From assembly GCA_021772735.1 (NCBI GenBank), contig JAJFLK010000218.1, positions 1-11,279 on the forward strand: a DNA stretch of 11,279 nucleotides, written 5' to 3'. Numbering within the stretch: position 1 is the stretch's first letter; every line of letters begins with the position of its first letter. Shown here piece by piece: positions 1 to 7,940 of the stretch. Below the pieces are notes generated by a model. The model saw nothing but the letters and a program-made list of their open reading frames with translations. It made no database searches and was not told where the DNA came from. This stretch comes from Candidatus Sumerlaeota bacterium. Lineage in GTDB: Bacteria; Sumerlaeota; Sumerlaeia; MVZB01; JAJFLK01. Both the position numbers and the translations under genes were made by a program.

Positions 1-912
1 GGCGCGGCGCCCGCCAAGGCGACGACGCAGTTCATCTCCATTGCCTCGGGCGGGCAGCAGGGCATCTATTACCCGACCGCGATTCAATTCCAGAATATCT
101 TCAATGCCTCGATCTCCGGCGTGAGCGTGAACGTCGAGACCACCGGCGGCAGCCTGGCCAACGCCCGCTTGCTCGGCAAAGGCGAGGCCGATCTGGCGAC
201 GATGCAGAACGACATCGCGTATTACGCGACGCGCGGAGAACTAATGTTCGACGCCCCAATCTCCAACCTGCGCGGCGTCACGTCGCTCTACCCCGAAGTG
301 TGTCATCTGGTCGCGCTGCGAAGCTCGGGCATCACGTCGGTCGCCGATCTGGCGGGGCGAAAGGTTTCGATCGGCGCGCCGGGCAGCGGCACGGAACAGA
401 ATGCCCGTCAGATCCTCGAAGCCTACGGCTTGACCCCCGACGATCTCGGGCTTACCGAGCGGCTCAAGAACACCGAGGCCAGCGATAAACTCCAGGACGG
501 TCACATCGAGGCGGCGTTCCTCACGTACGGAATCGGCGCGGCGATTCTCCAAAGCATCTCAGAGACCATCGATGTCGTTTTCATCGCGCTCGAAGAGGAT
601 AAAATTGCGTCGATGATCGAGAAGTATCCCTACTATACGCGGACCGAAATCCCGGCCGACGCGTATCAGGGCATGACCGCGCCCGCGCCGACGGTCTCGG
701 TCGTGGCCTGGCTGGTAGCCCGGGCCGGGCTCGAAGCCGATCAAGTTTATCAAATGACTCGTCTGATCTTCGAGAGCCTCGAAACCCTGCACGGCCCCGG
801 CGCGCCGGCCCGCCTCAAAGCCATCAGCCTGGAGACGGCGCTGGACGGTCTCTCGATCGAACTGCACCCGGGCGCCGAACGGTTCTACGACGAGAAGGGC
901 CTCGCGCCGTAA
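1..912 (+). CDS. TAXI family TRAP transporter solute-binding protein (5' end outside window)
   Basis: This is the periplasmic receptor of a TRAP transporter; it captures a small, probably carboxylate-type, substrate and hands it to the membrane permease encoded next. The frame is open from base 1, so 303 residues are visible and the start and most of the signal peptide lie upstream. The leading GAAPAKA may be the end of the signal peptide. Family landmarks appear in the expected order: SGGQQGIYYP near residues 17-26, TTGGSLANARLL after residue 46, then a GEADLATMQND block. KVSIGAPGSGTEQNA follows, then KYPYYTRTEIPADAY, and the C-terminal LHPGAERFYDEKG. These match the TAXI subgroup (TRAP-associated extracytoplasmic immunogenic) rather than DctP. 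The TAA stop directly abuts the GTG of the permease gene, so the two are almost certainly co-translated. The substrate cannot be deduced; known TAXI systems include glutamate/2-oxoglutarate importers. Confidence 0.93.
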   Translation, partial: GAAPAKATTQFISIASGGQQGIYYPTAIQFQNIFNASISGVSVNVETTGGSLANARLLGKGEADLATMQNDIAYYATRGELMFDAPISNLRGVTSLYPEVCHLVALRSSGITSVADLAGRKVSIGAPGSGTEQNARQILEAYGLTPDDLGLTERLKNTEASDKLQDGHIEAAFLTYGIGAAILQSISETIDVVFIALEEDKIASMIEKYPYYTRTEIPADAYQGMTAPAPTVSVVAWLVARAGLEADQVYQMTRLIFESLETLHGPGAPARLKAISLETALDGLSIELHPGAERFYDEKGLAP

Positions 913-3006
913 GTGGCCGACACCGATCCCGGACAGAACTTTGCGCACCGGCAGGGCGACGACGCGCAAGCCGAACGGGATACCGGCGCGGACGCTGACC
1001 CCCGCGCGAATACGAGTGCGAACCCCTCGGAACACCTCGCCGCTGAAACCGGCACGCGAAGTCTCCGAGGTGTGGTGGCGGTTCTCGCCGTTTCCGTCGC
1101 CGCAGGGATGTCGCTTTTCCACGTCTATGCCGGGGGATTTGGTGCGCTGGCCGATATGCGCCAGCGGTCCCTGCATCTTGCCTGCGCCCTTGTCCTGTGT
1201 TTCCTGCACTTCCCTTTCGCGAAGAGATTCCGGGATAACCGTTTTCTTCTGCTGCTCGATCTGGGCCTCGCGGCGCTGGCTGCGGCGACGGCGATCTATC
1301 CGTTCTTCTTGCATGAAGAAATGGCTCTGCGCGTCGGCGACCCCAACAGCCTCGATATCACTGTCGGCATCATCCTCACGCTGCTCGTGCTCGAAGCCAC
1401 TCGGCGTTCGATCTCGTTCATGCTCCCGATCATCTCTCTCGTTTTCCTTCTCTATGCAATGGCCACGCCCGCCATGCTGCCCTCGGCCATCGCCCATCGC
1501 GGATACAGCCTGAACCGACTGGCCGATCATATGTTCATGGCGACCGAAGGCATCTTCGGCATCCCGCTCGGCGTCTCGGCGACGTATGTCTTCTTGTTCG
1601 TTTTCTTCGGGGCGCTGCTCGAAGCGATGGGCGCGGGTCAGTTTCTGATCGATCTCTCGATCTCCATCATGGGCCGATTCCGAGGCGGTCCGGCCAAGGC
1701 CGCCGTCGTCGCCAGCGCGACGATGGGGACGATCTCGGGCAGCTCCATCGCCAACACCGTAACGACCGGCGTCATCACCATCCCGCTTATGCGCAAGATC
1801 GGTTTCCCGGCGGAGAACGCCGGCGCGGTCGAGGTCGCCGCTTCGACCAACGGCCAACTCGTGCCGCCGGTCATGGGCGCGGCCGCGTTCATCATGGCCG
1901 AGACTCTGGATGTCTCGTATCGCGAGATCATCAAGACCGCAATCGTCCCGGCGATCCTGAGCTATACGGCGATCTTCACGATTGTTCATCTCGATGCCTT
2001 GAAACTGGGCCTGGGGGCGATGGACCGGCGCGACATTCCCAAGTTCCGCTCGACGCTCCTGCGCGGCGCGCATTACCTTTTCCCGCTCGGCCTGCTGCTT
2101 TGGTTGCTTATTCAAAACAAGACGGCAATGTTCGCCGCGTTTTATTCGATTGTCGCCGGGCTGACGATTTTCGCGTTCGAGGCGCCCATCCGCCACTTCC
2201 ACAACGCGATCTGGCGCGCCGCCCACATGCGATATGAGGCCGAGGAGATACCGCACCTGTCCGATACGCTTGGCCGAATGAGCCGGGTCTTCGTCACCGC
2301 CGCGCGCAACATGATGGGCATCGCTGTGGCGTGCGCCTGCTGCGGCATCATCATCGGCGTCGTGAGCCTGACGGGCCTGGCGGGCAAGATGTCCGAGCTC
2401 ATCGTCGCGGTGGCCGGGGGCAGCTTTTTCCTGACGCTTGTCGTCTCCGTGTTCGTCGCGATCATCCTCGGCATGGGTCTGCCGACGACGGCCACGTATA
2501 TTATGATGGCCGCGATGGTCGCCCCCGCCATCCTCGCGGGCGCGGCCGAGGCCGGAGTCGCCGTCCCCGTCATCGCCGTGCATATGTTCGTCTTCTACTA
2601 TGGGATTGTCGCGGACGACACGCCGCCGGTCGGCCTGTGCGCGTACGCCGCCGCCGGAATCTCCGGGGCCGATCCGGTCCGCACGGGGCTGAAAAGCTTC
2701 AAGCTCGATCTGGCCGCGTTCATTCTTCCGTTCATGTTTATCTATAACACCGAACTTCTCCTGATCGACGTACACGCCGGGCGGCTCGCTTTTTTAATCA
2801 CGTCTTCGATTCTCGGGATGATCGCTTTTTCGGCGGCGATCCAGGGCTATCTCGCGGGCCGTGTGGCTTGGTGGGGACGCCTCATGCTGCTCGCTTCGGC
2901 GTTCCTGCTCGTCAAACCGGGATTCGCATTTACGATTGTCGGCGTTGCGTTGTTCGGATTGATTTATTGGGTTAGCCGCCGCGAGGGCACCGCGATGGCA
3001 ACATGA
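913..3006 (+). CDS. TRAP transporter fused permease (DctQM-type)
   Basis: This inner-membrane permease is a fusion of the small 4-TM (DctQ) and large 12-TM (DctM) TRAP subunits, the usual partner of TAXI receptors. It imports substrate using an ion gradient. The 697 residues are mostly hydrophobic helices. Hallmarks of the fused family are GGPAKAAVVASATMG (258-272), ISGSSIANTVTTG (274-286), STNGQLVPPVMGAAAF (311-326), GMGLPTTATY (520-529) and FYYGIVADDTPPVGL (561-575). GTG at 913 is the only start that directly follows the receptor stop; an AAGGG lies at 895-899, a somewhat long 13 nt away. The next ATG, at 1108, would remove the start of the first helix. With GTG the protein has an unusual hydrophilic N-terminus of about 50 residues, rich in Asp, Ala, Gly, Thr and Glu, before the first helix at about 52. 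That tail may be a real cytoplasmic extension or an overcalled start. Confidence 0.93.
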   Translation: MADTDPGQNFAHRQGDDAQAERDTGADADPRANTSANPSEHLAAETGTRSLRGVVAVLAVSVAAGMSLFHVYAGGFGALADMRQRSLHLACALVLCFLHFPFAKRFRDNRFLLLLDLGLAALAAATAIYPFFLHEEMALRVGDPNSLDITVGIILTLLVLEATRRSISFMLPIISLVFLLYAMATPAMLPSAIAHRGYSLNRLADHMFMATEGIFGIPLGVSATYVFLFVFFGALLEAMGAGQFLIDLSISIMGRFRGGPAKAAVVASATMGTISGSSIANTVTTGVITIPLMRKIGFPAENAGAVEVAASTNGQLVPPVMGAAAFIMAETLDVSYREIIKTAIVPAILSYTAIFTIVHLDALKLGLGAMDRRDIPKFRSTLLRGAHYLFPLGLLLWLLIQNKTAMFAAFYSIVAGLTIFAFEAPIRHFHNAIWRAAHMRYEAEEIPHLSDTLGRMSRVFVTAARNMMGIAVACACCGIIIGVVSLTGLAGKMSELIVAVAGGSFFLTLVVSVFVAIILGMGLPTTATYIMMAAMVAPAILAGAAEAGVAVPVIAVHMFVFYYGIVADDTPPVGLCAYAAAGISGADPVRTGLKSFKLDLAAFILPFMFIYNTELLLIDVHAGRLAFLITSSILGMIAFSAAIQGYLAGRVAWWGRLMLLASAFLLVKPGFAFTIVGVALFGLIYWVSRREGTAMAT

Positions 3007-3064
3007 GCAGGCTGAGAGATCGAGTCCTCATTACATTCAAAAAGCCGGCAGCCCCCGGATTCAA

Positions 3065-3085
3065 ATTTGCCCTGCCCGGGCAAAT
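3065..3085. repeat. Perfect 8-bp inverted repeat with 5-nt spacer; candidate operator
   Basis: ATTTGCCC (3065-3072) is followed by five bases and then its exact reverse complement GGGCAAAT (3078-3085). It lies 58 bases after the permease stop and 83 bases before the acylase start. No T-run follows on either strand, so it is a poor intrinsic terminator. It covers the -35 and spacer of the candidate acylase promoter, which fits a dimeric repressor site. The symmetry is seen directly; the operator role is inference. Confidence 0.4.
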
Positions 3086-3094
3086 GTGTAAGAT
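3067..3094 (+). promoter_or_regulatory. Candidate sigma-70-like promoter for the acylase gene
   Basis: TTGCCC (3067-3072) and TAAGAT (3089-3094) are separated by 16 bases, each matching four of six consensus positions. Transcription would begin near 3101, giving a leader of about 70 bases. The inverted repeat at 3065-3085 covers the -35 box and most of the spacer. The call rests on consensus resemblance only. Confidence 0.3.
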
Positions 3095-3151
3095 GGGCGT
3101 GTTCGAATCACGGCTTCGATCAAGTATCGATTCTTAAGACCCTTCATCCGC

Positions 3152-3157
3152 AAGGAG
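3152..3157 (+). promoter_or_regulatory. Ribosome binding site AAGGAG for the acylase
   Basis: AAGGAG is a strong Shine-Dalgarno sequence 11 bases before the ATG at 3169 and 14 before the tandem ATG at 3172. An in-frame TTG at 3163 is 5 bases away and is a possible alternative. The site rules out the far-upstream TTG at 3067, which would put 34 non-signal-like residues in front of a clear signal peptide. Confidence 0.7.
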
Positions 3158-3168
3158 TTGATTTGCTC

Positions 3169-5331
3169 ATGATGGCGCAACCTCATCGCTCGCTCTCTGT
3201 TTGTATCGCGACCCTGATCGCAAGTTTCATGATATGGGCCGCGCAGCCTGCCCGCGCCGAGCTCGCGTCTGACGCCCTGGCCCGTCAGGTCACGATCAAG
3301 CGCGATCAATGGGGCGTGCCGCATATTTACGGCGACAACATCAACGCCACCATCTTTGGGTTTGGATATGCCCAGGCCGAGGATCACCCGATCGGCGTCA
3401 TGCAGCGCGTTCTGCACACGCGCGGCCAGCTCGCCCAGTTCTTCGGCCCCAGTCAGGTCGATAGCGACGTCTTCATGCATCGGTTTCACATCCACGATTT
3501 CGCCGCATCGGAATTCAATTCGCTCGACGCCGAATTGCAGGACATGTTCGATGCGTTCGCGCTGGGGTACAACATGTTTATCGAAGGCCACCGCGATGCT
3601 CTGCCGGCGTGGGTTTCGCCGATCACCGGGATCGACGTCTTCGCCATGGGCCGCGCGAGCATCATCCGTTTCGCATTCAGGCCTCGCGGTATTGAAACAG
3701 AGATCGCCGAATTCATCGGCCCCGAGGCCGAAGAAAAGCAGGCCGCCTGGCTCGCGCTGAACCCCGAAGAGGATTACGGCTCGAACATGTGGGCCCTGGG
3801 CCCGGAGCGCACGACCTCGGGCAAGGCCATCCTGCTCGGCAATCCGCATCAAGCTTGGAAATACGTTTTCTACGAGGCCCACCTTATCGTCCCGGGCGAA
3901 TACAATATCTATGGCGCCACTTTCTTGGGCTCGCCGATCGTCACGATCGGTTTCAACGAGAATCTCGGCTGGTCGCATACGGTGAATTATCCGGATATGA
4001 CCGACGTTTACGCCATCGCTCTGGATCCGGACAAGCCGGATCACTACATGCTCGACGGCGAGTCCCACGCGCTCGGCAAGGTTGAATTCGCGCTGGATGT
4101 TCGCGGCGAAGACGGCGTCGAGTCTCAGTCTTTCACATTTTGGGAGTGCGACGGCTGGCCGGTCATGAAGCGCACCGAGGATACGATCTTTGTGGCCAAG
4201 TCCTCGCCTCTTTACGAAGTCGGGTTCTCACGTCAGTGGTATGCAATGTCGCGCGCATCGAACCTCGCCGAATTCCGCGCAGCGCTGGATCAGAATTCGA
4301 TTCCGATGTTCAACTCCATCTACGCCGACAGGGAGGGCAACATCCTTTACCATTGGATGGCGCGGCTGCCCCGGCGTCCCGAGGGTCAGGACGGGCGCGG
4401 CGTTGTCGCGGTATCGACCAAGAGCCAGATGTGGCAGGAAGTCGTGCCGAACTCCGAGCTGCCCTCCCAACTCAACCCCGAGGGCGGATACGTCCAGAAT
4501 TCAAACGACCCGCCCTGGTATACGAATCTCTATGAGCCGATCGACCCGGGGGATTTTGCTTCATACTATCCCGAGCCGAATCTGCGCCTACGCAGCCAGC
4601 ACGGGCTGTCTATGATTCACAATCGAAACAAGCTCTCGACCGAGGACATCCGCACGCTCAAGTACAGCATGCGCATGGTTCTTGCCGAGCGCATCCGCGA
4701 CGATCTGGTCGCGGCGGTGCGCGCCGACCGAGATGCGAATGGCGATCTAAGGGACGCCGCCCAACTTCTCGCGGCCTGGGACGGAACGAATTCACGCGAG
4801 AGTCGCGGGTCGGTGCTTTTCAAATGGTGGTGGAACGCTTACAACGAACTCGTCGAAGAGCCGTGGCGGGTGCCCTGGAACGTGGACGAGCCCGTCAATA
4901 CGCCGCGCGGGCTTGCCGACGCCGAACGTGGAGTGGAAGCTCTCTCGACAGCGATCGCCATGGTCAACGAGAAATTCGGCTCCATTAACGTCGCCTGGGG
5001 AGAGGTCCATCGCCTGCGCCGCGGCAACGTCGATGTCCCGATCGGCGGCGGGGAATCCGGGATCGGCAACTTCCGCGTCCTCAGCTTCAAAGAAGCCGAC
5101 GATGGCAAGCAGATCGCCAATAGCGGAGACAGCTGGGTATTCGTCGCCGAGTTCGGAGATGTGCCCGAGGCGTGGTCGATCGTCGCATACAGCGAGAGCG
5201 AGAACCCGGCGTCGCCTCACCACACGGATCAGAGCGTCCTGTTCGCGGACAATCAGTTCAAGAAGGTCAATTTCACGGACGAGGCCATCGAGAACAATCT
5301 CGCTGCGGCATACCACCCCGGCGGGGGCTGA
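3169..5331 (+). CDS. Secreted penicillin amidase family acylase (Ntn hydrolase, peptidase S45)
   Basis: This exported amidohydrolase hydrolyses an acyl-amide bond; relatives include penicillin G acylase, aculeacin A acylase and the acyl-homoserine-lactone acylases PvdQ and QuiP. The 720-residue precursor begins with a Sec signal peptide with a hydrophobic core at about 9-25 and a likely cut after PARA (residue 30). The alpha chain carries RDQWGVPHIYGDN and GFGYAQAEDH. A Gly-Ser junction, in YGSNMWALGP, marks the self-cleavage site. Ser205 would be the beta-chain N-terminal nucleophile. LGNPH follows with His at beta position 23, as in PvdQ, then GFNENLGWSHTVN. QNSN at 443-446 (beta 239-242) is where the family places the oxyanion-hole Asn. 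The predicted chains, about 174 and 516 residues, are normal for the family. A GC-rich inverted repeat (GGGGC-TGA-GCCCC, 5324-5336) spans the stop codon. The substrate is unknown: AHL, lipopeptide or another N-acyl compound. Confidence 0.92.
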   Translation: MMAQPHRSLSVCIATLIASFMIWAAQPARAELASDALARQVTIKRDQWGVPHIYGDNINATIFGFGYAQAEDHPIGVMQRVLHTRGQLAQFFGPSQVDSDVFMHRFHIHDFAASEFNSLDAELQDMFDAFALGYNMFIEGHRDALPAWVSPITGIDVFAMGRASIIRFAFRPRGIETEIAEFIGPEAEEKQAAWLALNPEEDYGSNMWALGPERTTSGKAILLGNPHQAWKYVFYEAHLIVPGEYNIYGATFLGSPIVTIGFNENLGWSHTVNYPDMTDVYAIALDPDKPDHYMLDGESHALGKVEFALDVRGEDGVESQSFTFWECDGWPVMKRTEDTIFVAKSSPLYEVGFSRQWYAMSRASNLAEFRAALDQNSIPMFNSIYADREGNILYHWMARLPRRPEGQDGRGVVAVSTKSQMWQEVVPNSELPSQLNPEGGYVQNSNDPPWYTNLYEPIDPGDFASYYPEPNLRLRSQHGLSMIHNRNKLSTEDIRTLKYSMRMVLAERIRDDLVAAVRADRDANGDLRDAAQLLAAWDGTNSRESRGSVLFKWWWNAYNELVEEPWRVPWNVDEPVNTPRGLADAERGVEALSTAIAMVNEKFGSINVAWGEVHRLRRGNVDVPIGGGESGIGNFRVLSFKEADDGKQIANSGDSWVFVAEFGDVPEAWSIVAYSESENPASPHHTDQSVLFADNQFKKVNFTDEAIENNLAAAYHPGGG

Positions 5332-5412
5332 GCCCCGGCACGCGAGCTGAGGGCGGATGCCCCTGGCGAGCGACCCGGCAAATCCCACGTTATCCCTGAT
5401 CAACGACTACGC

Positions 5413-6519
5413 ATGCTCAAGCTCCGCATCGCGATCATCGGCACGCGCGGGATTCCCGCTAATTACGGCGGCTTTGAAACGTTCGCAGAGGAACTATCGA
5501 CTCGGCTCGCCGAGCGCGGCCATGAGGTCACGGTCTACTGCCGAAATTACAACATGCCCGAGCGGGCCGGCGAGTTCCGCGGCGTCCGGCTCGTTCACCT
5601 GCCGACGATCCGAAGCAAGTATACGGATACCGTCGTCCATACGCTGCTCTGCGCCATTCATACCTGGTCGCGCCGCTTCGATGCGGTCCTGGTCTGCAAC
5701 GCGGCCAACAGCCTGTTCATCCCGATCGTTCGGCTGGGCCGCAAACCGGTCGCCCTGAACGTCGACGGCATCGAACGCAAGCGCCAAAAATGGAACCTTG
5801 CCGGCAGGCTTTGGTATCGGATGGGCGAACGACTGGCGACGCTTTTCCCCAATCGTATTGTCGCGGACGCCGAAGTCATCGCGAACTACTACCGCGAAAC
5901 CTTCGGCGCGGAATCCACCGTCATCGCCTACGGCGCGAATTCCGAGCGGGCCGAATCGACCGGCGAGCTTGAGAAACTGGGGCTGGCGCCGGGCGAGTAT
6001 GTCCTTTACGTCAGTCGGCTCGAACCGGAGAACAACGCCCATGTCGCCATCGAAGCCTTCGAGCGCGTGCGGACCGAGAAAAAACTGGCCATCGTCGGCG
6101 ATGCTCCATATTCGGACTCATACATCGCCGCGCTGAGATGCACGACCGATTCGCGCGTCGTTTTCACCGGTGCGGTTTATGGCCCGGGATATCGCGAACT
6201 CCAGAGCCACGCACACGGGTACATCCAGGCGACCGAAGTCGGCGGCACGCACCCGGCGCTGATCGAGGCCATGGCCGTCGGCAATTGCGTCCTCGCGAAC
6301 GACACGCCGGAGAACCGCGAAGTGCTCGGCGAGGCGGGTCGGATCTACAATTTCAACGACTCGGCCGATCTGGCCGCGCGGCTTCAATCGATTCTCGACA
6401 ACCCCGTGCGTGCGCGCGAGCTTGGCCAGAAGGCTCGGCGGCGCGCGGCGGAGCACTACGATTGGGGTCGCGTGACTGACCAGTATGAGCGACTGTTCGC
6501 CGAAATGGGCCGGAAATAG
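5413..6519 (+). CDS. Glycosyltransferase, DUF1972 / WchF-like (GT-B fold, GT4-related)
   Basis: This is a cytoplasmic or membrane-associated sugar transferase, probably adding one sugar to a lipid-linked glycan intermediate. The N-terminal IIGTRGIPANYGGFETFAEEL (about residues 8-28) is the signature of the DUF1972 group, which includes the rhamnosyltransferase WchF/Cps2T of capsule synthesis. VDGIERKRQKW follows near 117. The C-terminal donor-binding domain has YVLYVSRLEPENN near 196-208 and EVGGTHPALIEAM at 275-287, this family's version of the GT4 acidic motif. The 368-residue length is typical. The ATG at 5413 lies five residues before the first beta strand, so the start is well placed although no clear Shine-Dalgarno precedes it. 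It follows the acylase by 81 bases on the same strand and in the same frame. The donor sugar is not predictable; rhamnose is only one family precedent. Confidence 0.9.
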   Translation: MLKLRIAIIGTRGIPANYGGFETFAEELSTRLAERGHEVTVYCRNYNMPERAGEFRGVRLVHLPTIRSKYTDTVVHTLLCAIHTWSRRFDAVLVCNAANSLFIPIVRLGRKPVALNVDGIERKRQKWNLAGRLWYRMGERLATLFPNRIVADAEVIANYYRETFGAESTVIAYGANSERAESTGELEKLGLAPGEYVLYVSRLEPENNAHVAIEAFERVRTEKKLAIVGDAPYSDSYIAALRCTTDSRVVFTGAVYGPGYRELQSHAHGYIQATEVGGTHPALIEAMAVGNCVLANDTPENREVLGEAGRIYNFNDSADLAARLQSILDNPVRARELGQKARRRAAEHYDWGRVTDQYERLFAEMGRK

Positions 6520-6570
6520 ATGCGGCGCGATACGTAGCCCGAGGGGTGACCGGAGACGAGCCCGGGCAAG

Positions 6571-6601
6571 GGGCAAATCTGCGCGGGGGGGCGCAAAGCC
6601 C
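6571..6601. terminator. GC-rich hairpin between convergent genes; possible bidirectional terminator
   Basis: TGCGC (6580-6584), a loop of six G, and GCGCA (6591-6595) form a perfect 5-bp stem. An outer GGGC (6571-6574) / GCCC (6598-6601) pair can stack around it across an internal loop. It lies in the 89-base gap between the convergent glycosyltransferase and the minus-strand operon, where a shared terminator would be expected. There is no T-tract, so intrinsic function is doubtful. Confidence 0.25.
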
Positions 6602-6608
6602 GAGGCGC

Positions 6609-7940
6609 TCAATCGGCGCGAGCCGGGATGATCAAGTGGCGGAGCACCAGGTTCCGATTAAAATTTTCGCCTCTAATGTGACCGCCATAATCGTTCAGAA
6701 ATTCGATCCTCAGCGTGTGCTTACCCGCATCGAAAGGCAGCGCAACATGGAACAGGTCGCGCTCCCTCGAATCGAAGTGCATGGGGTAGACCTCCCCGCC
6801 GTCGATCTGGATTGTCGCGATGGGAAACATATCCAGGAATTCCGTCCCCGAGGCCTCGATGTATAGACCATCAGCCGCGACAGGGGCGTCGAACTCAATC
6901 TGCGCGGCCCCGGAGACGAGCATCCCGGCGGACCCTGATTCGTATATCTTGACTTCGGGCGGATCGCGGTGTTCTGACGGCACAGGCCCCAATTCGCGAA
7001 AGTTCGAAACCTGCCACCCGCTCTTGCTCTTCCTGGACTTCAGGCGCTCGACAAACCACCGAATCTCGACGCGACTGTGGCTTTTTGCGGCCTGGGCCTG
7101 GGTCTCAAGGCGATCCGGATAATCACGCGTCAGGCCTTCGACAACCGCCTTCATCTTCTGCCTCCTGCCCCCAGACGAGTATATCCGAGCCGTCATGACT
7201 CTGGCCGCCACGTCCATCTCCGTGTTGTCTCTGATCGGTGGCGAAGATTTTACCATCCTCGAGAATCGGCGGTGAAAAAAATTGTAGTATGCGTTTCGAA
7301 GGGCGGCGTAATCGACGTACGCGGGATGCTCTTTGAAGATCGAATCCAGGAAATCCTTGTTGTCCCTCACGCTGCGCGCACACAGGATCTCGAATACCTG
7401 CAAGAAACGCGCGGGGTCGTCCTTGAGGTAACTGCGTTGGAGAACACGCCATGGCTCCGGGTTAAGCAGCGGCCGACCGGTTCGTTGATGATGGCGAATG
7501 GCTTTCCACGCCATGGCCCGCGCCTCGGCGCTCCACCCGCGCGCCTCAAGCGACCGGGCAAGGTGTGTGTATAACACGGTAAGGCTATACGTGGCGTTGC
7601 CCTGACCCGTCGGGTGGATCGTGGTGTCGAGCGCGAGCGTGACATACAAACGGGCCTCGTCGTTCATCTCGGCGCCGGGCTTGCCGAGGGGATCAATGGG
7701 GTGGTTGGCCTCAAGAGCCTCGATCGCCCGACGCACGTAGTTCTCGGGCAGCGTCCGCTGGCGGAAGTCAATCACCCTGCGCGTGGCAATCGGCAAGACA
7801 AACGAGACGAAAAGCAGCGCGCCGACGAATGCGACAAATACGCTGACCGGCCAGCCCTGGGCGAATGGGGGAAAACGTCGCATGATCATCGATGCCCTGC
7901 CGGTGTCAGAGCCGGCGATGGTATTCATCGGATCGGTCAT
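6609..7940 (-). CDS. Membrane-anchored helical-repeat protein with C-terminal CBM60-like beta domain
   Basis: I do not recognise this as a named family. The 443-residue protein has a short cytoplasmic tail, one membrane helix at about 31-53, and then a helical region at about 62-300 resembling degenerate TPR repeats. The last 135 residues look beta-rich. They end in GKHTLRIEFLNDYGG (about 406-420) and GENFNRNLVLRHLII (about 424-438). That spacing of a buried strand, Asn-Asp and then Arg-Asn-Leu resembles the calcium-dependent xylan-binding module CBM60. With one N-terminal anchor the C-terminal domain should sit in the periplasm and might bind the glycan being made. The ATG at 7940 overlaps the TGA of the TPR gene as ATGA, so I prefer it to the ATG at 7973, which starts inside that gene. 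It is the last gene of the operon. The domain assignment is by motif resemblance only. Confidence 0.75.
   Translation of the reverse strand: MTDPMNTIAGSDTGRASMIMRRFPPFAQGWPVSVFVAFVGALLFVSFVLPIATRRVIDFRQRTLPENYVRRAIEALEANHPIDPLGKPGAEMNDEARLYVTLALDTTIHPTGQGNATYSLTVLYTHLARSLEARGWSAEARAMAWKAIRHHQRTGRPLLNPEPWRVLQRSYLKDDPARFLQVFEILCARSVRDNKDFLDSIFKEHPAYVDYAALRNAYYNFFHRRFSRMVKSSPPIRDNTEMDVAARVMTARIYSSGGRRQKMKAVVEGLTRDYPDRLETQAQAAKSHSRVEIRWFVERLKSRKSKSGWQVSNFRELGPVPSEHRDPPEVKIYESGSAGMLVSGAAQIEFDAPVAADGLYIEASGTEFLDMFPIATIQIDGGEVYPMHFDSRERDLFHVALPFDAGKHTLRIEFLNDYGGHIRGENFNRNLVLRHLIIPARAD

Noticed and set aside
559..2775. A 738-codon open frame on the minus strand
   Set aside because: It is antisense to the TAXI and TRAP genes. 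The translation is a featureless Arg/Asp/His-rich sequence, typical of the complement of GC-biased codons. The plus-strand genes have clear family motifs.
3067..3168. Earlier TTG start for the acylase
   Set aside because: It would place 34 non-signal residues before a normal signal peptide and ignore the AAGGAG at 3152-3157.
3061..4068. A 335-codon minus-strand open frame
   Set aside because: It is the antisense shadow of the acylase alpha chain and early beta chain, with no recognisable domain.
5324..5336. GGGGC-TGA-GCCCC as a terminator for the acylase
   Set aside because: The stem is short, the loop is only three bases, it includes the stop codon and no T-tract follows. It is probably chance in GC-rich sequence.
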